64,000 bases of DNA from Icerya purchasi. Its lineage: Eukaryota > Arthropoda > Insecta > Hemiptera > Monophlebidae. Position numbers and translations under genes: made by a program. The DNA is taken from contig CM077116.1 in NCBI GenBank assembly GCA_039619475.1, positions 457,931,576 to 457,995,575 of the forward strand, in the 5' to 3' direction. The stretch's first letter is position 1. Each line of letters opens with the position of its first letter. The notes under the pieces are model-generated. The model searched no databases and was not told the DNA's origin. It saw only the letters and a program-made list of their open reading frames with translations. Of this stretch, positions 48,633 to 60,029 are shown one piece after another.

Positions 48633-50273
48633 TATATTGTACATTTAATGTATAGGCAGTTGTTAATTATAAACTACGCCGGTAATTGCTGTACCCTCTG
48701 CTTCTTTCTCGCAATCTCTCTTTCGCCGCTGCATCCGAATGAACAGAATTACCATATCAAACTGCAATAAACAAGTGCAAGTCGGTTCGCGGCAGAGGCG
48801 GCAGTTTTATTGCAATATGACTCTTAATCCTCTGAAGAGCAATAACGGAAGAGAAGATATCCAGCATTGTCCGTTCTGCACCGTGAACCCGGCAAGATGC
48901 ACACTCGGGCCCGGCGCAAGAATTATAACTCTGGTCGGGGTAGCGGATGTGTTTCTCGGAACTTTTAATAATCTCGACTGCTAGTCGCGCGGTAATGCAT
49001 CGATTTCGGATGTAACGTTGTGGTAGTGATGCGGTACACTTGTTTCGAGCACGCACGCGAGATGTCCTTAATGAATCGGATCGTATATATTTTCGAGAGA
49101 TAGAGCTCGGCGCTCCGGACTTGGCTTATTCGAGCGGACAGCTGCGACAAAGCCGGAACGGCCTACGCGCGGGCCCTACGGTAGCGTAATAATAAGCCGA
49201 ACCGGTGGACGGGAGGTAGAGGTCGAGACGGTGCGATGAACAGATCAGCACATGGAGAGTAGTTAGCCGTGTGATATATAGCAGCGGGCTGTAAACCTCC
49301 GAACTCGCTCATACGATTACACTTAAACATTTAGCAGAATGCGCTGCCGCTGAGCCGGGTCTGGACCATGCGCTCTTTCGCGGAACCGTCGCCAGTTTAT
49401 CACGATGCCAGTGATGCGAAATCTAATCTGGCGGCCTTTGCACACGGACTCCGCGCTCTGCCGGATAAAAGCCAGACATCGGATAGGTCGGGCCGCCGAT
49501 CTAAATTAGATGTATATCGTGACGAATAAGGCAATCTCTTCCGCCCGGCGAAGGGGCGGCCATACGCGACGCAGCCCTCTCGCCAAAAGAGCAGTCTCCT
49601 CTCCTCTTTGTCACTTGTGATGTTTGCTCCGGCCTTTACGGGCTTTTCAGTTTTTTCTTCGAAACCGTAAAACCGGACTTGACAACAGTCACCCGAATTT
49701 TCGCCGATTTCGATACAATCGATAAGTCTCCGCGAATATCGGGAACGTGTCGAGGAGAATATAAGTGTAACATACATCGCCTCTTTCTTTTTCTCTTGCA
49801 AATATTACTGACACTAAAAAGTAGTCGATAAACGTTTCTGAAATGTCGCTTAACATTGTTAATATTTAACGATTTCCATTGCTACTCTATCGTTAATAGT
49901 TGCGAACCCCTAGCATTAAGAGCTGCGGTAAATTTCAAATTATCTTTTTAATGTCATACTTAAAGTGGTTATCTAACACTTTACCGAATAGTACTAGTAG
50001 TAGTATTAGTATCAGTATTAGTTATTAAGTAACCGTTGTAGCAACAGCAGTAACTAGTAGCGTGGAAACAAGTCGCCGACACTTCGGTACAAACACGGGG
50101 ATGTTGGAATACACGCGCACGCATCTTTTCCATCAGTGACATCACTGGAGTCTACTGAAGTGCTATATAACCATGCCATGCGGCCGTTCTGTCACACTAA
50201 CCGAGAAATACACTTCCCGCTATATTCAAGTAGTATTTCTTTTATTTTCTTCACAGGCACGCGACAGATAGGG
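48633..50273. other. Non-coding stretch, CpG-rich at about 48720-49790
   Basis: Both strands carry 60-133-codon frames (for example minus 49400-49801 and plus 48739-48984) with no recognised domain. A trinucleotide-like AGT/ATT patch lies at about 49992-50024. No gene recognised. Confidence 0.4.
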
Positions 50274-50854
50274 CAGGCCCGGATTAAGGATAGGCCCGGG
50301 GCTACGGAAATATTAGAGGCCCCCTTTTCGGAAGTGCAAAATTATCAGTTTTATAGAATAACTAAATTTTCCCTTAATTTAATCTAATTATACATATTAT
50401 TTTGAATTTACGAATTAACATATAATTATTAATGTGAACAAAACTAAATATCATATAGACCGCGGGTAGAATTTTTTCGATGCTAAAAAAAAGAAAAAAT
50501 ATGTATATGTATAATTTTAAACAATGAACTTTTTTTCTTGTTTTTTTTTCTGCAAATTCTTGTATAATATCGTTTACTGAACGGAGGAAATCTGTTTCGA
50601 TCATTAATCTTGATAATGCCGCGATAATCTATCATCTAGCATGGTTGACTTGTACATCTTTTTTATTCTTTTTAATATCGAAAAAGATCTTGCCGCCTCA
50701 CAATTTGTAATTGGTGTAGTTAGAAGCATTCTATATGCGATATATAATAAATGTTTGGAAAAACATTTATTATTGCACGTTTAACTATCTATATCGAAGG
50801 TAGGAGCCTCTTGGGGGCCCCTTTATAAGGCGGGGCCCGGGAAATCCAGGCCTC
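50274..50854 (-). mobile_element. hAT transposon, internally deleted (Zaphod/ZMYM-type-like)
   Basis: The left end starts CAGGCCCGGATTAAGG and the right end, in reverse complement, starts GAGGCCTGGATTT. Both are followed by further inverted similarity made of CCCGGGGC-type and GGGGGCCCC-type blocks. The flanks AGATAGGG (50266-50273) and AGATAGTA (50855-50862) agree at six of eight positions, as expected for an old 8-bp hAT target-site duplication. Inside, on the minus strand, lies the C-terminal dimerisation segment of a hAT transposase, beginning within about 75 bases of the element's 5' end, so the zinc-finger and catalytic parts are gone. GC-rich ends of this CCCGG type are known in the insect hAT group near Zaphod and hAT-5. 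It cannot move by itself, but might once have been mobilised in trans. Confidence 0.85.
50535..50780 (-). pseudogene. hAT transposase C-terminal (dimerisation) fragment, frameshifted
   Basis: From 50780 downward one frame reads ...YRMLLTTPITNCEAARSFS, then ILKRIKKMYKSTMLDDRLS. This matches the family pattern L.(L/I)P.(T/S)...(S/A)ERSFS.LK.IK...RSTM...RLS. A frameshift at about 50619-50622 leads to the next frame, ALSRLMIETDFLRSVNDII and then QEFAEKKTRK, which matches the usual end (I..D...(K/S)..D.II.EFA.KK.R). The DDE catalytic residues lie upstream in intact proteins and are absent. A 13-bp inverted repeat (50744-50756 with 50761-50773) overlaps the start of the fragment. Confidence 0.85.
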
Positions 50855-50862
50855 AGATAGTA

Positions 50863-52580
50863 ACTGAAGAGAGCGAACAATCTGCTCGCTATAACCTGGT
50901 TCGTTAATGCTGAATAAAGTATTAAAATTTTTTTGAGCTCTATATAATAGATATATGTATTTCTTAATAAATTCAAAAGCATCAACTTTTTTCCACCTTT
51001 ATGTGGAAGTTCAGTAGCGAAAAATGAAACATAATGCATGAGAATAAAAAAGAAGTACACACTACAAGTGTAAAAATGGCAGTGATTCGAGTTTTTGTTG
51101 CTTTCGAAGAAATTTGTATTTTTCCATTTTTTAATTTTTTCAAATACGCTTTTGTTGGGTAAATTTTCAATTAAAAAACGTGTTTAACATGTTAAATGAC
51201 AATAGAAATTTTATTGTTTCGTGCGAAAAGACCGGGGACTTTTATTTTCATTTCTTTTAAATTAATTTGCAAAAACCGTTCAAAGTGTCAACTTCACGTC
51301 ATCATGCGCGGCAGATGTTAATTTTTATCTGCGTACGGAAATGTGAGAATAGTCGATTATTCAGAGATTAACGCGCATAGTAGTTCTATGTAATTCTGCC
51401 GATTCGTCGCTATAATCGATTTTCACGGTGCATAACCTCATTTCATAATTGTTACCACGACGTCTAAGAACAAATGACACGCGAATTACCGATCGTCGCG
51501 ATATTTCTAAATTTTATTCACGTAGAATATTTAAAATCGCAACAGCTGGACACGAATAGTTTGACAGATTAAACTACACGTTCGCTGCAGCTATTGTTTC
51601 CGGATAGCGGCCTACATTAGTGCACTAGTCTGAAATGTTCGAACTTAGAATTTTCTTTAACTGAGATGAATTTACGAATGAATTAATATCTTTTCCGGTG
51701 TAGTACGGATCCAAATTTCCAGAGAGTTCCGCGCTGGTACCTTTTTCCCGTAACACATCAACTGCTGTCGCCATGTTACGTCAGCGAAATCGAGGAAACA
51801 TTTTTACACTTTTACATCGGCGTTTGACTTTCTCCTCTGTTTGACGCATATGTAAAAAATAATTTTTAGAACATTTTTAACCGTCGTTTTAGGCAGACCG
51901 AATTGCCTCCGACATACGAGAGTCCTTCAGCAAACGAAAAGTACCTTAAATCATTAAAATGAATGTGTCAATTTAGGCTAGATATTGTGAAAAACTCATA
52001 TTCATACCGAACATCGTGGTACTTAATGAAATATTTCGATGTCGGTGTTTTTTGTTTTTTTTTTGTATTTGTTTTTGGCTCATTAATCAAAGTTTAGGGT
52101 GGTAGATAATAAAATATACCGAATATCACGAGCGGTAATAAATATCGCAACACTACCGACTTTAATTCGAAAAATTGGTTCGCCTAGAACACCACAATTC
52201 GAACAAGAGACCATTTTTTGCCCCTATTCCTACGTTCGTTAATTAAAATACATATTTATTTATTTCAACCCAGTTAATATAACTCACATCATATTAAGTT
52301 TTTGGAGTTGTTCACTTTACTATTTTCTATAATCTACCTATATACCTATCAATATAAATTTACATTATTTTTATGATATTTATAGTTCATCTAAATTTCT
52401 ATCAGGTTTTTATAACGCAATTACGAAATTTACTATTATTAACCGCGGATTGCAACCTTGCAGTATAAACATCATCATCTTTGAAAATTACAATTTTACC
52501 AAGTTCACGAAAAACGTGATCTTAAATTACACTTTAAAAAGTCTCCGGTTAGACTAGATATTGGCGTCAGAAGACTGCTT
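50863..52580. other. Non-coding stretch, no gene recognised
   Basis: AT-rich with short poly-T near 52049-52062. No frames with recognisable features. Confidence 0.5.
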
Positions 52581-52632
52581 GAAGAAGAAGAAGAAGAAGA
52601 AGAAGAAGAAGAAGAAGAAGAAGAAGAAGAAG
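52581..52632 (+). repeat. (GAA)n array
   Basis: Seventeen GAA units. GAA/TTC arrays can form triplex structures. Apparent poly-Lys, poly-Ser and poly-Phe frames across it are artefacts. Confidence 0.97.
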
Positions 52633-52865
52633 CATAATAGTAATAGTGACAATTTGTTAATAAATTTCCCGAAGAGTTTAAACGAGGAAAAAACATATTT
52701 GTATTTCAAAAAACAAAAGCGCAAATGGCGCTTCAAAACGTTAATAATAATAATGATGAAATTAAATGAAATTTTTATTATTATTATAAATTTAGACTGT
52801 TACACGGATAATTGCGTAGAGATATAATCGATGTTACGAAACAATTTTTAACTGTAAATACAAGA
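52633..52865. other. AT-rich spacer
   Basis: It contains a 5-bp hairpin AGCGC-AAATG-GCGCT followed by TCAAAACGTTAATAATAA (about 52718-52750), a possible decayed relative of the structured motif joined to a triplet tail. No gene. Confidence 0.4.
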
Positions 52866-52937
52866 TCTTTCTTATATATACATATACACATACATATACA
52901 TATACACATACATATACACATACACATATATATACGC

Positions 52938-52970
<33 letters not shown>

Positions 52971-52990
52971 TATATATACATGCATACACA
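52866..52990. repeat. (CATATA)n hexanucleotide array
   Basis: About 120 bases of alternating CATATA, CATACA and CACATA units, a degenerate hexamer array. Confidence 0.95.
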
Positions 52991-54090
52991 TACCATACAA
53001 AGTATACACTTAGGCAAATAAAAGGAAGAAAAAGGAAAAAATCGTACCTGTATATGTATGTATATATTAAAAGCAAACTCATGTACATTAAATAATGATC
53101 ATATTTGGATCACGCTATCGGTAAATTCAGACTAAAATATAAAAATAAAAAAAATTAAGATTGCTTGTATATAGTAAACACTTAAAAGGAAATCATGCTG
53201 AAATAGATGCGAAATAATAACGGCACTGGAATAAGAACGAAATATAACAAAATAAAATCTTAGAAGGTTTGAATTAAAGGTAGTTTTATTAAATGTCAGA
53301 ACTTCTATGCACAAAAGTGATAAAAATAAAAAGTAGAAAACGAAAAATCGTATCTACATAGGTGTATATGTAAAGGTTTAATCAAAAACATGTACATATA
53401 TTGTATGATTTCATTTAATCGCGTGCCCGTCATCGCCGATCAATTCCGAAACAGAACGAACTGAAGGAAACCAAAAATCATTTATGTAAATAATTAAAAA
53501 ATCAAATTTCGATGAACGCGTAAATAAGATAAAAATAAGATAAAAATAAAATGTAAATTTTAAATAAAAGAACGTTCTTATAAATGGACGTAAATTAGAA
53601 TTGAACACGTATGTCGCACATATATCGTGGATTGTGAAATTAAGCTTTCAAACTGTACCTCTAAGACTCTAATAGATCTGAAGAGAATATTAAGGGCGGT
53701 TCTCTTCTATTAGGATTCATCTTTACTTTTCTATATTCCTCTTCTACACAATTCAGTTTCAGATTCAGTGTATACCTGGGAGAGACTTATATATAACTGC
53801 TGAAAACCCATGATACGTCCGGTCACACGTTATCCGATAACGATAAAAGTAAAACGAACGTAAGCGAAGTTAATATAGTTTATTTAGACCGCATCGTGCT
53901 CGCTATTGATAATCGTAGAAAAGAGTTCATTTATATAAGTTTACGCTTAAAAGTAACCGAAATAAAAAACAAGAAAACGCACTTCACTGGGCGCCAAATA
54001 ACCCCGAAATAATATAAAGAAGAAAATCATACACAAAAGCCAAAAAAAATAATGGTAGTAATACTTATAATAATAATAGTAATAATAATG

Positions 54091-54091
<1 letters not shown>
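52991..54091. other. AT-rich spacer, no gene recognised
   Basis: A 65-codon minus frame at 53411-53608 and others have no recognisable features. Confidence 0.5.

Positions 54092-54124
<33 letters not shown>
54092..54124. repeat. (GT)n array
   Basis: About 16 TG units following a short (AAT)n run. Confidence 0.95.
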
Positions 54125-54126
<2 letters not shown>

Positions 54127-54479
54127 CAGATAGAAGGAAAGACCAGACGAAGAGCTCCGGAAGAACGGTCCACAGATAGCAGGAAATACTAAGAACCCCG
54201 TACGGAATTCGGTCAGAAGTAGCAGGCAGTTAACCGAGCGCTATTTGCCGCTGGCATCGAATGAGGCAAATTCTACTCCGTCGAGTAAAAAGAGTTGCAT
54301 ACGAAGAAATTCAAGGCGTATATACGTGGAAATTAATGCTAATCTATTATGTAGCTTCAGTGGGGCGGCTGCGTGCTCTTTTGTTTTTCGATTCGGATTC
54401 GATTTAATTTCAATGCACCGATGCTGTCGGTTCAATCGGAGACCCTTACGCTTGGCTAATTTTTGCGATAGTAAGCGGT
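54125..54479. other. Non-coding stretch
   Basis: Balanced composition. A 143-codon plus frame starts here (54245) but runs into the microsatellite at 54480; its non-repeat part has no known domain. Confidence 0.45.
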
Positions 54480-54487
54480 ATATATAT

Positions 54488-54554
<67 letters not shown>

Positions 54555-54579
54555 CACACACACACACATATATATATAA
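54480..54579. repeat. (TA)n(CA)n compound microsatellite
   Basis: TA and CA blocks alternate around a long central (TA)n of about 60 bases. Confidence 0.95.
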
Positions 54580-55217
54580 ATATGTGCCGTATATAAAGAA
54601 AGAGAATTTACACATTATACGGCGTGCAAATAGTCTGTGTCAGTCAGCAGTGTCATCTCTTGGAATTATTTTATAAATTTGTAGCATTCCATTAACTCAG
54701 CGAAATATACATAAAATACTCTTATCTGATGGTTAAACGTTGCAGAACGGAACGGGTAAAAGTAAGAAGCGAACGATGAGTGTAATAAGATTAATTTCGT
54801 TAAATCTCTTTTTCAACTAATTTTTCTTTTTCTCCCACAATGGACATTTCGTAAGCTACCAGTTTTCGCAGAACTCTGCCTTGCTCGGGCCGAAATAGAT
54901 AGAAGCTTTTGGACTTTAACTACCTGCTCCGAAACTCATAAATGGCGCACGTCTGACAAAAAATTTCGGCTTAGAAATTGAACACACCCAAATCTTTTGT
55001 GACTTTTGATTCCTTTCTTTTTAATTAATTTTCCATTTGTTGAAAACGTCTGATTTGTCTTGGTTTCTTTTGTATTAAACAACTGGAAAATAAAAGCCTT
55101 CTTTACCGTAAAAACACATTGTGGAATTTTACAGAAAGATCGTTCACACATCTAGCCTATGTCGTCTGCGGTTTTAAAAAGTTACGTGTTGCTCAACATG
55201 CAATTAACAGACAGTGC
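54580..55217. other. Non-coding stretch
   Basis: No repeat or gene recognised. Confidence 0.5.
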
Positions 55218-55230
55218 GGGGGGGGGGGGG
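55218..55230 (+). repeat. G13 homopolymer
   Basis: Thirteen consecutive G. Confidence 0.9.
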
Positions 55231-56600
55231 ACTTGGGTAGTTACCTGGAAACTTATTCGCCCGTCGCATATTCCAGTGCACATGTTTAATAGCGAGTAAT
55301 GCCATCTGCCCCCGGTGCATAATCATTGTTTTCGTGCAAAACTTTGAAAGGCGCTTCCGAATTCTAAAAAAAAACAAAGTATAAACATTCGGCTTGAAAG
55401 TAAAAATGTCGTGTAAGATTCGTCTGACGACACGTTGAGTAAAAATTTTTGGCAAACACCCCTTTAGATGAAGTATTTCGGGAAAAACCGTCGTTTGGCT
55501 AATAGTCTAGCGGTCTATTCTGCAAAATCGAATATCGGTTTTACCCGGATCGGAAAAGTTATCTGGTGAACGGTAACATATAGTGCGGATGTCGTATGAA
55601 CGCCTCCAATATTCTGTACAGTGGGCCATTGGTCTTAGAGTATACATTATAAAAAAGAATCAACTGCACAGTCTCTTACACTTCGCAAATGTTTTTAAAT
55701 GCTCGAGAAAGAACAACGTCTACAGTGTTGTATAATGATCTGTTGAGAAGGAGGAGGGAAGAAAAAAGAGGTTCGCTAGCGACATGTGCGGTTGATTTTC
55801 ATAGGCCGCGCGTACTACTATTTAGGCGACGACTATCTTTCGAGAGATTTCGGTAACGTACGGAAAGAGAGTTCATGAGAGCCAAGTCGCAGACATTTGC
55901 ACGCGGCTTTTGTTTATTACAAGCACCTAATTGTGCTACTGACATTCTTCAGCCCTACACTATTAGTGAACAGCGCAACGACAAACACTCTGGCCGTGCA
56001 TGTACACACTGTACGTCCGCGGACGAAGGAGGAAAGTAAATTGACCAGCGCGAGCGGAAAACAAATACGCGCCGGGCGACAACACACAGGTACGAACGAT
56101 AAAGGTCTTCATTATGGGACCGGTCGGAACAGGAATGCCGCCTTGGGAGGTGCGATGTTCGATGGCGGCAAATAGTGTAGAACTAATGAGAGTGGCATGA
56201 AGCTGAAGAGACGGCTGTTAAAATGCTCGCTTCATTAGCGCGACCTTCTTTCTTCTGCGGTGTGAGTCGGTTAGCTGCTTTCCGCGGAGGTCCCGTTTGT
56301 CCCGTTGCGCTCGCCTATGGCGGGAAAAAAAGTTTGGCTTAAGGCTCGGCGCGACATTACCGGCAGAAATAGGTGTCAGAAATAATTCACTCTCATTTGT
56401 ATTTCTTTTCAGACAACACTGCGACCGGCCCTCGAAAAACTATCGCGGCCGTCGTTCGCGCACTAAATCACCCGGCAGTCCCGTTCCGCCGACCACGCCG
56501 ATAAAGTGGTTAATTTAGGTCGCGAGGGGCGCGCGGAGCCGGTAACGATGATGACGCGACAAAACGGCCGCAGTTCGCTAATGATATACAGAACGTCGCG
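55231..56600. other. Non-coding stretch, CpG-rich from about 55900
   Basis: A 92-codon plus frame at 55897-56175 begins with a hydrophobic stretch (LIVLLTFFSPTLLVNSA at residues 11-27) that looks like a signal peptide, but the rest has no conserved features and no cysteine pattern. I would not call it a gene without transcript support. Confidence 0.3.
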
Positions 56601-56632
56601 CAGATGACGAGAGCGTCCTGTGACGTCATCTG
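56601..56632. promoter_or_regulatory. CRE palindrome TGACGTCA within an inverted repeat
   Basis: CAGATGACG (56601-56609) is the reverse complement of CGTCATCTG (56624-56632). The second arm includes a perfect cAMP-response element, TGACGTCA (56621-56628). The 12-mer TGACGTCATCTG recurs at 58591-58602. Confidence 0.4.
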
Positions 56633-57598
56633 CAGCATCTAATCCGCTGCAGCGGGGACTTTTCCGCAGGACGCGGACATCAGGAAACCGAGAAAGCCGT
56701 TCGTTAATTATTTCGTCATCGATTATCGGCCATGCTCGTTGAAACTATTCACACTTCAGGGCAGAGTTTTACTTCGATCTGCGCTGTACGCAGCTTAGTA
56801 AAATTAGCTCGTTGGTAATCATTACATCGGAATTTTATCTGGAAAGCAAACAAACCATTTCGCATTATTAATCATAGTCCTATACGGCGCGATACGGTGC
56901 AATGTTCTTCAACGTTCCCTGTAATGTGCACGCTAGCACCAAGTTCGGACATGTACGTACAGATGGATTATTAACGGAGAAGGATAGAATATTTCGTCGA
57001 TTTGTCATTAAGTGTGATTAAAAGCCAACGACACGGATTGCGATAATTGCATATTTCCCAGTTGTTGAGTTTGTATTATTTAAACGGCTCATACTCGGTT
57101 CATTAAATTTTTCTTTTTGCATTTGTTGTCATTTTTTTTTTTTTTTTTTTTTTTTTTTGTTTTTTGGTAGCCAAGAGAAGCGTCATAAAAGATATTAAAC
57201 TGGAAAGGAAAAAAAAAGAAAACTTAATAACAAAATTCGAAGATCACTCGTATTAATTCTGTAAGGACGGATCATTTTTGCAATATTCTGTTTTTGTGAA
57301 AAAGAAAAATATAGTAAATTGCCAGATTTTTCGACAATAAACGAGCGTATTTGTAGAATTGCAATCTTATCGGATAATTTTTAACCTCGAAAAACGATTC
57401 TACGAAGCCCCCACCCCTTTGGGTTATCGGTGCACCGACCTCGTTCTAATGTTAATGTAAGCTATAGAGGTCTGCGCAATAGACATCTTAAAATATTTCA
57501 GCCCAAACTTTGTTTCATCGTTCATTAATTCACGATACTGTGTCGTAAATTCTCCGCGATTTTTCGTTGCATTTTTTTTACTATTACATAATATATTA
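56633..57598. other. Non-coding stretch
   Basis: T-rich run at about 57131-57159. No gene recognised. Confidence 0.5.
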
Positions 57599-57627
57599 TC
57601 CCCCCCCCCACACACACACACACACAC
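57599..57627. repeat. C10(CA)n microsatellite
   Basis: About ten C followed by nine CA units. Confidence 0.95.
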
Positions 57628-58590
57628 TTTGTTTAAAGATCTATTATTATTATTATTTTACAGGCTTTCCGAGATAGTTTCACACTTTTCTACCTAATTT
57701 AAATGTTTTCAAACAAGGACACATGTCACTTGGGGCAGTCGTGTATCGTATAAATGTAAAAGTGTGCATCAATTTTCTTTCATTTGCAGCGTGGTGCGTA
57801 TAGACACTCCCCTCAAAGAGTTTGTAGCATTTGAAACGGTCCGATTAGTGTTTTGGTTAGTTTATAACTGTCGCGGGCAATTAATATACAGTCTTAATCT
57901 TGGTGTTTTCCCAAATGCTTATCAGAATTTTCCGTTTTCAGTTTTGGCGATTTCATTGTTTTCACCTCGAAAAATGAAATATTTTCTACGGAAGTACGTT
58001 ATTAAGCGGAGAACCATCGATTGACCTCACTTCCAATTCTTCTGCGAAGACTCTATAATGCTGCTCAGAGGTATAAACTATAAGAAAATCACTCGTTTCT
58101 CGCTTTCGCAAAATTGGAGAGGGTCGCATAGATTAAGGATTGGTCGTGGTTACGCGGCTACTTGCCCGAACAAAAGTACGACAGCGTGGTTTGATCAGCG
58201 CTGTAATACTCCTCTTTAATGTATATCTCACATTCTCTTTAGGAATGTAAAAATTATGCCTCATTAATTAATAATCCGCCAACATCGTTGCGAGAAAAAT
58301 CGAGCAGCCGAAAAATGTATTGTCCGCTACAACTATGTTAGCCTATTAACAAAACAGAAAAAACAACAACAAAAAAACCAATTAGAGTGGTTCGTGTTTA
58401 AATTTAAATAACCGAGTACTGATTTTCTCATTTAATAACCAAAAAAAAAAAAAAAAAATCAACACCAAATAAATCGGAGGACGCTTTCCGAGACCGCAGT
58501 TATATACGTGTATGTAAATTTTTGTTCATACTACAAAATATACGTATTTTTCGGAAGCGGATTTTCTAATGAAATTTGTTCGCGATATAA
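57628..58590. other. Non-coding stretch
   Basis: A short ATT run (57642-57656) and an A18-type run near 58441-58458. An 86-codon plus frame (57764-58024) has no recognised family. Confidence 0.5.
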
Positions 58591-58602
58591 TGACGTCATC
58601 TG
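58591..58602. promoter_or_regulatory. Second TGACGTCATCTG site
   Basis: The perfect CRE with the same CTG flank as at 56621-56632, here without the inverted-repeat partner. Confidence 0.3.
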
Positions 58603-58766
58603 GAAGTATGAAGTGCGCTATTTTGAATTTGAAAGATACGCTCTAATGCAGTACCGCAACTCTGTCGTATTACATATTATTGAATTTAAAAAAAAGTGTT
58701 TGTGGAACTCATGAATACAACTAATTTGCAAGTTCGAAATAAATACGAGTTAAACCACCCCGGTGA

Positions 58767-58768
58767 TG

Positions 58769-58810
<42 letters not shown>

Positions 58811-58826
58811 GTTATTGTTATTATTC
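58767..58826. repeat. (ATT)n array
   Basis: About 15 ATT units with two GTT variants at the right end. Confidence 0.95.
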
Positions 58827-60000
58827 GTATGTCTACAGGTATAAAGAATGGAGGGGAGTGAAACAGCGAACAAATTACTGTTACTTAAACGAAATTAACC
58901 AATAACACTGAATAAGGTTAGCACATATCGCTACCAACTATAATATATATTCTTTATAGATGTTGTAACGTCAAGGAGCAGGTACTAATATTTAACCTAT
59001 AACAGAGCGATCTACACGAAATGTATTATTATAATTATGTAAAATTGATAGGCGTAATCACGCATAAATACACGTGTAATCTCTGTCGACCAGAACGGGG
59101 AAAAAACAGATACAATCGTGTTATTTCGAAATCGCGCCTTCGCGAACAATAGAAGTGTTGGCGCGCATTTTACGTACAAAATGGCCGAAAAAACACGCAA
59201 TTTTGAAATTTTTCACCCTCGGCAAAATCGTCACTTCCGGTCATCCGAAAGATTTTAATAAGTTTTACAATATTCTTTTTGCTAATGACGACGGTCCCCT
59301 CCGGGGACTTGGCTGGTTGTTTGCGCGAAATTTTTCAAAAGTACAATGCCCGACCGCCGGATGTGTGTTGGTCGTTTGTCCGGCGCCCTCGATTAATATT
59401 TCTAATATTTCGTTTTTACTGGCAAGGCGGGGGGTATTGCCAGAAATGGCGTATAAAATATTTCCGTCCGTGTTTAATTTTATTAAAAGTTTTCCCGGCA
59501 AGACGAGAATAAATACCGAAATGATGCAGTGGCCAGAGTAATAAATGGCGCATAGAAGGAGACAGAAATGAGCGGAGGAAAATAGCGAATAGTAGGGAAA
59601 TATAAACAGAGCTTTACCGAACTAAACGAAATAAATGCATGGCTAAGCAGAAGCGATAGTTTATTCGGTTTTTCGTTATTTGATACGTGCTCCGGGTATA
59701 GAAAGCGAATTTTTCCGGCGATTTTCTCCGGCCATGTCCCGGTTGTTTTTCGTTTTCGTTCGCATGTGCGCAGTGCGTGTGTGTGTATGTGTAAAAACGA
59801 AATAATAAAAAAAGTAAAAAGAGGTAAAAAAACAAAACGAAGTGAAAAAAGGCGAAGAAATGAATAAATCGGACGGAGGAACGCGATTCGAGAAACGATG
59901 AAAGCTCAGAAAAATCAAATAAAATTCAATGACAAAGAAACGAAACGTCCGAAAGAGTATAAAGCGAGAAAGGGAAATTATTTCGACTTTTTTCCCTTTA
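58827..60000. other. Non-coding stretch with both strands open near 59155-59541
   Basis: A 128-codon plus frame (59155-59541) and a 78-codon minus frame (59265-59501) overlap. Both have ordinary amino-acid composition without low complexity, but I recognise no domain in either. They are the best unexplained non-repeat frames of the right half, still more likely chance. Confidence 0.3.
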
Positions 60001-60029
60001 CTCTTCTTCTTCTTCTTCTTCTTCTTCAT
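60001..60029. repeat. (TTC)n array
   Basis: About nine TTC units, complementary in type to the GAA array at 52581. Confidence 0.95.

Noticed and set aside
52505..53088. Poly-Ser, poly-Lys and Tyr-Ile-Cys-rich frames
   Set aside because: Translations of the (GAA)n and (CATATA)n arrays.
55897..56175. A secreted peptide gene starting with a signal-like sequence
   Set aside because: The hydrophobic start is suggestive, but there is no conserved mature peptide, cysteine pattern or processing site. One signal-like stretch is expected by chance among so many frames.
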